The notes under the pieces were generated by a model. That model was not told where the DNA came from. It did no database searches and worked only from the letters and a program-made list of their open reading frames with translations. From Physcomitrium patens (lineage: Eukaryota > Streptophyta > Bryopsida > Funariales > Funariaceae): a DNA stretch of 64,000 bases. This document shows, one piece after another, positions 38,100-48,203 of this stretch. Positions within the stretch are counted from its first letter, which is position 1. Each line of letters starts with the position of its first letter. The translations under genes and the position numbers were made by a program. The DNA is taken from assembly GCF_000002425.4 (NCBI RefSeq), contig NC_037273.1, positions 1,877,996 to 1,941,995 on the forward strand, written 5' to 3'.

Positions 38100-38470
38100 T
38101 CCGAGAAGCAATGTTATCGTCAGTCAATACCAACGCAAGAAAATGAAGATCTGTCGCATAACCTCTGCTATGAACTCCAATTGTTGTTCACGAGGCAAGT
38201 GATTCAATGGTCCTTGAAGCCAACGGTAGTGGCCCACACCTTCAACTTCTGACCAAGCATGAACCTCCGTGTCTTCATTGTGAAATTGTCCTGCAAACAC
38301 TCCTTCTAGCTGACCATTGTAGGCAGGCTCGACCTCAAATACAATCACCAGCGATCTGTTGCTCGGAATCCTTCGACGTCGTCGTGGTGCAGGCGGTTCT
38401 TCATCTCGCGGTCGTCTTCATGAGCTAGTTGCTTGAGATGACATGACAAGTGTAGTATCTTGGCTATCCA
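38100..38470 (-). pseudogene. ORF3 of family D
   Basis: A separate small reading frame between chromodomain and 3' LTR. It begins MDSQDTT and continues RRPRDEEPPAPRRRRR, then MIVFEVEPAYNGQLEGVFAG, HAWSEVEGVGHYRWLQGPLN and HLPREQQLEFIAEVMRQIF. Same layout as family A ORF3. No known domain. Broken. Confidence 0.7.
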
Positions 38471-38649
38471 TATTCAAAGGCTAAAATAATAAGAACAAAC
38501 TTGGGCTACTAACAAAGTTCTACTCTATCTTGGAGAGAATGACTACATCAACTATGGATTTTGGTGGTGCTCTCTCCCCTTTTCTGTTTTCTGGATGAGC
38601 AAGCTTCAGTAAGAAGCTATCGTCGAACCGGCTTGGATTTCTCAGGATA

Positions 38650-41600
38650 TCATCGATGAAACTTTTGTACCTTTTGCGGTGCATTCGCGAGATTTTCGGC
38701 CGGCTCCCATGTTCGTTCATTAATATCGTAATCGCTCCAATGCACAAAGTATTCTAATTTATTCCATCTTTTTCGTGAATCCAGGACCTTTTCCACCTCG
38801 TATTCTTTGTGGTTCTCTATTTCTATGCTAGGTGGTGGACATTGTACTCTTCCAGGAAAAGACGATTCTCGATAAGGCTCCAACAAAGAAACATGAAAGA
38901 CAGGATGTACCTTCATAGTAGCTGGTAACTCCAGACGATACGCTACAAGATTGATCTGCTTCTGGATAACAAATGGTCCCAATCTCCGATAGTCCAATTT
39001 GTCACATGGCTGCTTGGTCTTAATATTTCGTCGAAGCAGCCAAACTTTGTCTCCAATCGTGAAATTAGGTATCTGATTCCGAAATTTGTCCGCGGACGCC
39101 TTGTAAGATTCTTGGGCAGTTTGCAATTGAAGCTTCAATGTAGTTTGAAGCTGCAAAAGCTCCTTCACTAATCCTTCAGCTGCCGGATTGTTAATCGTTG
39201 ACGAACTCCATAAGTCAAGCTTTGGATGGTATCCATAATTGAAAAAGAATGGCGTTTGTTGAGTTGACGCATGAAGGGTGTTGTTATATGCAAACTCGGC
39301 TAGCGGTAGATATGCGACCCAATCATCTTGTTGATAGTTGATGGTGCAACGTAAATATTGCTCTAAAACTTGATTCACCCGTTCTGTTTGGTCGTCCGTT
39401 TGAGGATGAAATGCCGAAGAAAGCTTGATATCCACCTTCAATATTTCAAAAAGAGATTTCCAAAACTTTGACACAAACTGGGTTCCTCGATCCGATATAA
39501 TATCATTTGGTAGACCATGATATCGATACACATTATCAAGAAAGAGTCTTGCTGTGTCTTCGCTTGACGATGTCTTCTTGCAAGGGACAAAATGTGCCAT
39601 CTTTGTAAGCCGGTCTACGACAATAAAAATGTTGTCAAATGAATTCGATGGTGGTAGATCCGTAATAAAGTCCATGGAAACCGAAGACCATGGTCGGCGC
39701 GGAATAGGCAATGGCTGTAGAAGTCCATAAGGTCGATGTCGAGGGTTTTTGGATCTTAAACAAATGTCACAAGATACAACAAAATCTTTCACATCCTTCC
39801 ACATTTGAGGCCACCAAAAATCGCAGGAAATAAGTTCCAAGGTCTTATTGAATCCAAAATGTCCCGCAGCTGGAAAGTCATGACGAGATTGAAGAACTCG
39901 GAGTCATGCTGGCCCTTTTGGGATATACAACTGCTCTTCGAAATATACTAGATCTCCTTCCATCTTGAATTTATCATCACCAGCATGTTGCTTGATATTA
40001 AGGGCTAAAGAATCTTCAATGGTTGCGGCCCGTACCTGGTCGAGGAAGTCAGCATCAATTGATACAATAGCTGCATTGAGCCGAAATTTCTCTAGCTTCA
40101 ACAATGTCGTGCACTGTTGATCAAATGCTACATCTCCAACCTTTGGCGCGAGATATGATCTCCTTGATAATGCATCGGACAACCCTTGTTGCTTCCCAAG
40201 CCGATAAGTAATAACAAAGTCGAACTTGGATAGGGACATACTCCACCGAGTTTGACGCCGATTCAAAACCCGAGCCGACATAAAATACTCCAAATTCTTG
40301 TGATCTGTATATACGATCACTGGATGTGCAGTTCCTTCGAGAAAGTGGCGCCACTCTTGGAAAGAATCTACTATAGCAAGGAGATCCTTATCGTGGATTT
40401 CATAGTTGATCTCAGCAGCAGAGAATTTTTGAGAATAGAACGCAACTGGATGGAGCTTCTCATCTACGCCCATCTGTGAAAGTACAGCTCCCAAAGCAAA
40501 ATCCGAAGCATCTGTCTCCAAATAAAAGGCCTTTGTAAAGTCCGGATGTACCAAGATTGGAGCTGTAGTAAATACCATCTTCAAATCTTGAAATGCTTTT
40601 TTTGCGATAGGTCCCCATTCGAGCTTGTCCTTACACGTTAACCGAGTGAGAGGGGCAGCAACTTGAGAATAATTCTTGATGAAGATCCGATAGTAGTTAG
40701 CAAATCCAAGAAAACATTGTACGTCCCTAACCGTCTTCGGAACTTTCCAAGACATGATTGCTTCTACCTTCTTTGGATCCATCTTCAAGCCTTCTGTAGT
40801 CGCGATGAATCCCAAAAACTCCATCTCAGTTTGGTGAAATAAGCACTTCTCCAATTTGGCATAGAGTCCTCGCTCCCGTAGTTTTTTGAGTACCAGACGA
40901 ACGTGCTTCTCATGTTCTTCCTCGTTCTTAGAAAATATCAAAATATCATCTAGATAGATGACAACAAAATCGTCTAGATGCTCTCGAAAGATGTCATTCA
41001 TCATGTGTTGAAAGACCGCTGGAGCATTAGTAAGACCAAATGGCATGACATTGTATTCAAAATGGCCATACCTTGTTCAGAACGCTGTCTTCCATTCATC
41101 TCCTTCCTTGATTCGCACAAGGTTGTAAGCTCCCCTTAGGTCAATCTTTGTAAAGATCCTTGCACGCCCAAGTTGTTCTAGAAGACCAGAGATCAAAGGC
41201 AGTGGGTAGCGATTCTTTTTTGTCACCTTGTTGAGACCTCGATAGTCCACGCACATCCGTAGTGAGCCATCCTTCTTCTTTACAAATAAGATTGGTGCCC
41301 CAACTGGCGACTTCGAATGACGGATGAAGTTCTTGGCTAGATTCTCGTCAATGTACTTCCGCAACTCAGTCAACTCCGTCTGCGACAAATTGTAGATTGG
41401 TCCAAAAGGTGGTTGTGCTCCTTCTTGCAATTCAATGGCACAGTCATAGGGTCGATGCTCTGGCAGCATATCAACATTCTTCTTTTCAAAGACATCTTTG
41501 AATTCTTCATACTGCTTTGGAATAACCAAAGTCGGAGTTGCATCTTCTCGAGTCGAAGTTGCGAAGATGACAAGAGGTGTATTTTGCTTGGCTTCCTTCA

Positions 41601-42020
41601 TGAAAGCCCTTGCCCCTATAAACAAGGATTTGTTTCTAGACATTGTCTTGGCAGATTCCACCTTCAAGGAGTTTGTTGGAAATGTCACTTTCCGCAACTT
41701 CCAATCTATCAATGGATTATATCTATCAAGCTAAGATAGTCCCAAAATGATAGGACATGAAGGGGTCTTGATAACATTAAACACAATATTGCTCTCATGG
41801 TTTTCAAGACGTACCTTCAATGGTTTAGTTTCATGGATAACATTATCCGAAGACAATGGTCGTCCATCTATGACTTCTACATGGACAGGCTTAAGTTTCT
41901 TTACAAGAGAAATATTGTGAAGCTTGGCAAACTCTTCATCTATAAAGCAAGCGGATGCACCCGAGTCTAATAAAGCATTGACTTGTAGTTCTTGAATACC
42001 CAGATGTAAAGGTACCATAA
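38650..42020 (-). pseudogene. pol region of family D (protease to chromodomain)
   Basis: Protease DSGASACFIDEEF; RT with [48 protein letters not shown] and YLDDILIFSKN; RNase H ETDASDFALGAVLSQ and TDHKNLEYF; integrase HHCC (HDFPAAGHFG, CDICLRSK) and core (MDFITDLP, SDRGTQF, FHPQTDDQTERVNQ); RLGPF; then the chromodomain (YEVEKVLDSRKR, LEYFVHWSDY, RTWEP). Broken about three times. Confidence 0.88.
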
Positions 42021-42095
42021 AACAATCTGAAGGTTGAGCTGACAGAAAGGGACCTTGATTAATTTTGGATGTTGAGATGTCCAGCCGCACGATCC

Positions 42096-43094
42096 CTATT
42101 GTGGCTGGGCGTCCTTGTTTTCCTGCATGCTTGTACTCCTGAGTCTTGTTGTTTGAGGCTTTTGTTTCTTCCGACAATCTACAGCTTTATGGCCCGCTTC
42201 TGCGCAATATAAACACAAGTTTTGTTCAAACCGTCGCTTTCTTTCCTCAGCTGTGAGGGGTTTGAAACGTACCGCATCAATTTGCATGGGTTCAGGATCT
42301 GTGGAGTGATTCTCTGGACCTTTTGAAAATGTAGCAAATGCTCCGTCATTTCTCCAGCCTGATCGTCTTTCTTGTCGTAATTCAAAGAGGCGATTGTCAC
42401 AAATAATTGCCTGAGATATAAGTTCTTCTAAAGTATCCGCCTTAGGCATGGTGATCAATAAGTTCTTGACATCATCTCTCAGTCCATATCGAAATCGTGT
42501 CATGAATGCCTTATCATTCCAATCAAGATCACATGTAAGCTGTTGAAATTCTGCAGCATAGATTGCAGCAGAACGTGATCCTTGTCGCAGATTTTGTATC
42601 TTTCTTTCAGCCACTCTTTCTCGATCGCTATCTCCAAACGCAGTAGTAAGTCTCTCTATGAAAGCCTCTAGGTCGTACAATATTGGAGAATCCTTCTCCA
42701 ATAGTGGAGCAAGCCAAGAGCGAGCATTTCCTGATAGAAGAGTACCTATGAAAGCAACCTGGGTAAATCCATTCGGATAACGAGAAGGGTATAGGCGTAG
42801 GTAAAGCCGTACTTGTTGCACAAAACCTCGGAAGTTGGCTCTTGTTCCGTCAAATTTGTCTGGCATACTCGCTTTTGGTTCTTTCGTACTAATCCTTGAA
42901 GTATCTATAGGGGTCGTATGTGATACATGTCTTGCTTTTCTCAGTCGAATAATTTCTTGTTGTAGGCTATGAATTTTGCGTCTAGCTTCTTCGGTCACTA
43001 GATCAGTTTGAGGTTCTTTACTTGGATTGCAAAGAAATGCAATCTCCTTTCGTACACTATTCATAAGAGCTTGAAGATCTGCAAGAGTTGCCAC
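42096..43094 (-). CDS. gag of family D
   Basis: An open frame of 332 codons. It carries a capsid-type gag with MPDKFDGTRANFRGFVQQVR, SWLAPLLEKDSPIL, RVAERKIQNLRQGSRSA and one CCHC zinc knuckle CLYCAEAGHKAVDC near residue 295. It looks uninterrupted. The pol region downstream is in a different frame. Fossil virus-like element part. Confidence 0.85.
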   Translation of the reverse strand: MATLADLQALMNSVRKEIAFLCNPSKEPQTDLVTEEARRKIHSLQQEIIRLRKARHVSHTTPIDTSRISTKEPKASMPDKFDGTRANFRGFVQQVRLYLRLYPSRYPNGFTQVAFIGTLLSGNARSWLAPLLEKDSPILYDLEAFIERLTTAFGDSDRERVAERKIQNLRQGSRSAAIYAAEFQQLTCDLDWNDKAFMTRFRYGLRDDVKNLLITMPKADTLEELISQAIICDNRLFELRQERRSGWRNDGAFATFSKGPENHSTDPEPMQIDAVRFKPLTAEERKRRFEQNLCLYCAEAGHKAVDCRKKQKPQTTRLRSTSMQENKDAQPQ

Positions 43095-43275
43095 TCTATT
43101 GTCTACTTGTGGAGATGCATTGTCTATGATCTAGTCTACTTCCATATTTAGAGAATAGATGGATTAAAATTTTGAGAGAAGAAGAAATTGCTAAGTCTCT
43201 TGGAGAAAATTGTAGCACTACCTGTCACTAAAACCTACTCGGAGAAAAGAAAAGAAAAAAAAAAAACACTAAACG

Positions 43276-43643
43276 ATTTCAGTTTTAGAGGAGGGTAATC
43301 CGCAACCTCTAAAAATGCCTCAATGCTTTCGAGAAGAGGGGTAATCCGCACTCTATCAAGAAGACAAAGCTCTGAAATCGATGTTAACAGTCTTTTCTAC
43401 TAGCTATGCTAAACAAAAAGAAGGAATTAATATCAGTCCAAGAGAGGGTAATCCGCAACCCTTAGAACGCTCAAGTATCTCCAAGGAAAGGGGTAGTCCA
43501 CTCTCTGCCTCAAAGAACTAAGCTCTGATATTGTGATTGAGAAAATATCAATTTAGAGGAAGGTAATCCGCAACCCCTAAAGCGCTAGAATACCTTCAAG
43601 AAGAGGGGTAATCCGCTCTCAAACAAGAAGGATTCAGCTCTGA
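43276..43643 (-). repeat. Three leader repeat modules of family D
   Basis: Three roughly 100-base modules lie at about 43276-43373, 43430-43538 and 43545-43643. Read on the minus strand, each opens with TCAGAGCT or CAGAGCTTAG, then a GGATTACCCC-like box, a spacer ending in TTTTAGAGGTTG-like sequence, a second GCGGATTACCCTC-type box and an ACTGATATT-like end. Families A and C have one or two modules of the same kind. Confidence 0.75.
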
Positions 43644-43671
43644 TATTAAGATAAAGGTAGTCTCGACAAAC

Positions 43672-44143
43672 TGTCACGGACACAAAATACAGACTTGAAA
43701 TCTAACAAGAAGTTCAAGAAGAAGTGGCAGAACTAGATTAAACAGATGAGTACAAGAACAACACCAGAAAGGTGAGCTAGAACTCCAAGAGATGTGTTGT
43801 CGAGACTGAAGAACTCTTCAGCCTCGACTCCTATATATACTACTGGCCTATGGTTCTAAGGAAGCGTATCAAGAAGCTTCCCAAGAACTATGAAGCTTCT
43901 CGAGCAACTACCCAAGAGCTAGGAAGCTTCTCAAGTAACTTCCTAGAATCTACTAGAATATTCTAAGAATCTTCTAGAACCTTCTAAGGAAATCTTTAGG
44001 GAATCTTCAAAGAATCTTTAGGGAATCTTTGAAGAATATTCCAATAGAATATTCAAGGAATCTTCTGGAAGTTTCTAGAGACTTCTTTCTAGAAGATTCT
44101 AGAAACTTGTCTCTAGAAAGGTTTAAGGACTATATCCTTAAGA
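43672..44143 (-). repeat. 5' LTR of D
   Basis: 472 bp. A perfect four-unit heat-shock-like box GAAtcTTCtaGAAccTTC lies at 43967-43984 and another GAAtaTTC at 43956-43963. The minus-strand TATATATA is 43839-43832. The start box AGTCTCGACAA (43807-43797) lies within a 13-bp inverted repeat (43799-43811 / 43816-43828, one G-U on the RNA strand, 4-base loop). Confidence 0.93.
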
Positions 44144-45096
44144 GTGAAGCAACGTTTGATCAACATTGTACAACATTATTGAAGTCGAAATAATTCAGGC
44201 TTTACTCTGCTATAATATCAATTGATGCTGACTTCCTCAACTGGATATGTACTGCGACTAATGGAGATTCTGTAGCCATCGATATCATGTAATGTATCAA
44301 TAATGACAAGTTCAAGGTGGAAGAAGATCTTTTATACTTTGAGGAGCGGTTGTATATTCCAAAGAGACCAGCACGACTCCAAGTTCTCCAATCTCGACAC
44401 GACTTTCCAATTGTGGGAAATTTTGGATTCAATAAGACCTTGAAACTTATTTCTCAAGATTTTTGGTGGCCCCAAATGTGAAAGGATGTCAAGGATTTTG
44501 TCCTCTCCTGTGATATTTGTTCAAGATCCAAGAATCCTTGACATTGTCCTCATGGTCTTCTTGAGCCATTGCCTATTCCACGTTGGCCATGGTCTTCAGT
44601 TTCCATGGACTTCATTACGGACCTGTAGCCATCGAATTCATTTGACAGCATCTTTGTTGTGCTAGATTAGCTTACAAAGATGGCCGGTTTGTCCCTTGTA
44701 AGAAAACATCATCAAGCAAAGTCACAATAAGGCTCTTCCTTGATAGTATGTATCGATATCATGGTTTACCAGATGATATCATGTCGGATTGAAGAATCCA
44801 ATTCGTATCAAAGTTTTAGAGATCTCTCTTTGAGATATTGAAGGTAGATATTAAGATTTCTTCGGCTTTCCATCTTCAAATTGATGGCCAAACGGAACAG
44901 GTGAATCAAACTTTTGAGCAGTATTTACGATGCACCATCAATTATGAGTAAGATGATTGGACTGCATATCTATCGTTAGTTGAGTTTGCATATAAAAATA
45001 CCCTTCATGTGTCGACTCAACAAACACCATTTTTTTCCAACTATGGGTATCATTCGAAGCTTGATTTGTTGTATCCATCAACTAATAACAATTTGG

Positions 45097-46425
45097 TGTC
45101 ATGTTGTGATTCGACTATTATATGAAAATAATGTAACTATGTATTTAATATATAATTTACTAAATAACATGGTGAGAGCCATATTTATAGATTTCAGTTG
45201 GTTGTAGAATATAATTTGATTATTACTTTGAGAAGAAGTTGATCAAAAAGATTACTATAGAATTTGTATAACTTTAATTTCCTTTTGATAGTGGCTTTTA
45301 AGATTGGTTTTGGTTGATGGTAACTTCTAAATATTTAGAGTCACCTTTGTTAGACATTAGTGACCTTTAGAAACTTATTTTGGTTCATTTATTTGGTATT
45401 TAGAGCATAAATTATGTAAATCTTATAAAAAAAAAAGATTAAAGAAGGATTTTGGTAGCAAAGGGAGTAATTAGGGTACCAATATGGATGAATGGAGATA
45501 AATGATGAAAATTTCCATTCCTATTAATTAAAAATCATGACCAATAAGCTTTGAAGAGGCTGCCTCAGGCCATATTAGAGATTAGGATTAGTTTTTTGGA
45601 CCATTCAAGCTTTGAAAGCTAAGATTAATAAGTTTAGATTTTTGGCTATGGTTTTGGTACAAATTTTGTATGGTTTCAAGTTTTTATGAAGGAGATACAA
45701 GCACTCAAAGTTAAGGTGTTGATTTGGGAGCTATTGTCACTCTTTTAAGCATAATACATGCGTATAGACAGCAATTGAGGATCGACAATTGTGACTCGAG
45801 AGAGCACTTTTGCGGCTATACTTTTTGCATATTGTTTGCTGGATTCCAAGTTATAGTGAAGGAGTTATTGGATTTTGAAGTCAATGCATGCAATCTAAGG
45901 GTAGTAAGTGACCCGATTTACTAGTGGTTGTGTCTTGAGCTATATCTTAAGCAATTCGACAAGATTTTGGCTCAAAATTTTAGAAAATATGTAATTTCAT
46001 GTTAATAAACTTTATACATAAGTTTGATGACATTTTATTAGGTTCTTGAGATATTAAGAAAATAGTGCTCGGGTGCTTGTAAATTAGGATTTAGAGCATT
46101 TGCTAGGATTTCTTAGATGTCAAAAGATTGGGAGTGAATTTGCAATTGATTTTTTTGTGATATAATTTAAAGGTGAATTCTACCTATCCTATAAATTTGA
46201 GACAAACTGAACGGCTAGATCAAGTGTTATCGATTTCTAAAGTTTGGGACAAAAAAATCCTTTGTGGGAAAAATATGTTTTTAACGGATTTTGTTATATT
46301 TTGAGTTTTATGCAAAATAAAGGAATTTTGGGAGGCTAATATAAGATTCATATAAAGGTTTAAGCTAAACTCTCTACAGCTAGATACTTAGTGTATTCTC
46401 AGCTAGCAAATCACACCATACGACA
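45097..46425 (+). repeat. Family E solo LTR (E1) inside family C integrase
   Basis: About 1.33 kb, from TGTCATGTTGTGATTC to CATACGACA, with family C integrase-side coding on both sides (YPSTNNN before, TPTAEGFVKQL after). The terminal bases resemble family B LTR ends, but the body does not. It aligns with the inverted fragment at 1798-2821. No clean target duplication was seen. A 66-codon open frame inside (45724-45924) has no domain. Confidence 0.65.
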
Positions 46426-46960
46426 CCGACAGCTGAAGGATTTGTGAAACAACTATCGGAGCTTCAAACTACGTTGAAGCTTCAATTGCAAATCGCCCAA
46501 GAAGCTTATAAGGTGTCGACAGAAAAATTTCGGAATCAGGTACCTACTTTCAAAATTGGAGATAAAGTATGGCTGCTTCGACAAAATATCAAAACCAAGC
46601 AGCCATATAATAAGTTGGACTACTGTAGATTGGGACCATTTGTCATCCAAGGACAAATCAATCCAGTGGCATACCGTCTGGGATTACCGGGTGCTATGAA
46701 GGTATACCCAATCTTTCATGTTTTTTTTTTGGAGCCTTATCGAGAGTCGTCTTTTCCTGGAAGAGTATAATGTCTGCCACCTAGTATTAAAATTGAGAAC
46801 CACGAGGAATATGAGGTGGAAAAGATACTAGATTTGTAGCATAAGTGGGAGAAATTGGAATACCTAGAGGATTTGAGCGATTATGATATCAATGAGCACA
46901 CAAAGAAATTAGCTAAAAATCTTATCAATGCGTCACAAAAGGTACAAAAGTTTCAATGAT
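46426..46960 (+). pseudogene. Integrase tail and chromodomain of family C
   Basis: Carries GDKVWLLRQNIKTKQPYNKL, RLGPFVI and HVFFLEPYRESSFPGRV, followed by a decayed chromodomain (YEVEKIL, then NEHT). Matches family D closely. Fossil. Confidence 0.8.
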
Positions 46961-47169
46961 GTTATTCTCAAAAATGTAAGCCCTTTTGATGAAAGTTTTT
47001 TAGTAAAGTCCCTTCTCCTTGAAGCCTCTTAATTCTTGACTTTACAAAGAAGGGGAAGAAGGAACCTCTAAAAGTCATAGTTAGAGACTATAAATCTATA
47101 ACCTGAGCCCATTCTTCTATGTTTAGTGCTTGTTTTTTCGATCTGATATAGATAGCTAAGAGATAGATA

Positions 47170-47500
47170 CCATACCAGTCATGTTCTCTCAATCGAGTAT
47201 CTCACAAAGACGACCCCGAGATGAAGAACCGCCTGTACCATGAAGACGACGGGTGATACCTAGTAAGAGATCACTAGTGATTGTGTTTGAGGTTGAACCT
47301 GCCTATAGTGATCTTCCCGAAGGAGTGTTTGCAGGGCATTTTTATAATGAAGACACGGAAGTTCATGCCTGATTAGAAATTGAAGGCATAGGATACTATA
47401 GTTGGTTACAAAGACCAATGAACTACTTGCTGCGTGAACAATAATTGGAGTATATTGCAGATACTATGCGATAAATTTTTAACTTCTTATGTTCGTACTA
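47170..47500 (+). pseudogene. ORF3 relic of family C
   Basis: Downstream of the chromodomain, the sequence encodes pieces matching ORF3 of families A and D: RRPRDEE, then VIVFEVEPAY, GVFAGHFYNEDTEVHA and a REQ...EYIADTMR end. It is broken. The function is unknown. Confidence 0.65.
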
Positions 47501-47551
47501 ACTCGCAATAGGAGTGCTTCTCAAAAACATCAAAGCTAAAAGGGGGAGTGA

Positions 47552-47879
47552 TGTCAAGGACATACACTAGAAAGTTGTAGAATTTCTAGAAGCTCCTAGA
47601 GAAGCTTTGTAGTTTGTAGAAGCTACTTGAGAAGTTTTTAAGCTCGTGGAAGGTGCTTGAGAAGCTTCTTAGTTTATAGAAGCTACTTGAGAAGCTTCCT
47701 AGCTTGTAGTATATATAGGAGCCGAGACTGAGGGGATCCTTAGTCTCGACAACACACCTTTTGGAGCTCTAGCTCAACTCTTTAGTGTTGTTCTTGTACT
47801 CATCTGATTAATCTAGTTCTTGCTGATTCTTCTTGAGGTTCTTGTTTAGATTTTCAGTCAATATTCTTAATTTGTGACA
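47552..47879 (+). repeat. 3' LTR of family C
   Basis: TGTCAAGGACAT to TGTGACA, 328 bp, preceded by the polypurine tract AAAAGGGGGAGTGA. TATATATA at 47710-47717. The inverted repeat 47723-47733 / 47738-47748 has a 4-base loop. Confidence 0.9.
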
Positions 47880-48203
47880 GATTCATATCATTAGAAATGG
47901 ACCTCAAAATTTATTAAAAACCAAATAAGTGTAGTTTTTGTACCAAAAAAAAGAAGAACAAAAGAAGAGATAATTTGCTTAATGTTAGATATAGCAACTC
48001 AAAAGAAGGCATACAAATCTCTTGTCTTCAATACAAAGGTAAGAGAGCAAAGCAAAAAATTTAAATTAATTATTTTGAGCTACACGTAAGGATTTTTAAT
48101 AATATAGTTACAAATTTTGAAAGCTTTGAGGTGCTCCCAAATTATTCTTTTCATAATGTATGTAATTTTATAATATCTAATTGCTTGTAAGAATTGATAA
48201 CCT
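47880..48203. other. Spacer between C and relic A4
   Basis: AT-rich, no gene or element recognised. Confidence 0.5.

Larger units (their letters stand above)
37602..44143 (-). mobile_element. Family D chromovirus (Ty3/Gypsy), inserted in C
   Basis: LTRs 37602-38073 (3') and 43672-44143 (5'), 472 bp each and about 2.5% different by eye. The target duplication is 5 bp with one mismatch (GTAAA / GTGAA) inside family C pol. Minus-strand parts: primer site 43669-43659; leader with three repeat modules (43643-43276); gag 43094-42096; protease about 42020-41850; RT about 41500-40700; RNase H about 40600-40150; integrase about 39900-38980; chromodomain about 38830-38650; ORF3 about 38470-38100; polypurine tract AAAGGAGGAGGTGA at the 3' LTR. 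Nearly full length. gag looks whole; pol is broken about three times. It is clearly younger than C and B. Confidence 0.92.
19029..47879 (+). mobile_element. Family C chromovirus (Ty3/Gypsy), outermost element of a nest
   Basis: Ends: 5' LTR 19029-19357 and 3' LTR 47552-47879, about 12% different by eye. Parts seen in order: self-priming site 19360-19370; leader with GGATTACCC-like boxes; gag (start about 19659, resuming at 34602 and running to about 35100, zinc knuckle region about 35140); protease region about 35380-35480; RNase H region about 37425-37600; integrase about 44144-45096 and 46426-46770 (GPF motif RLGPF); chromodomain about 46800-46960; ORF3 about 47170-47500; polypurine tract just before 47552. 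Inside it lie B1 (19982-34597), B2 (35672-37424), D (37602-44143) and E1 (45097-46425). It is heavily broken and the oldest element of the nest. The flanking bases GATAT and GATTC are not a clean duplication. Confidence 0.85.

Noticed and set aside
43276-43643. CRISPR-like array (regular repeats with spacers)
   Set aside because: Eukaryotic retroelement leader; repeats are long, degenerate and only three in number.
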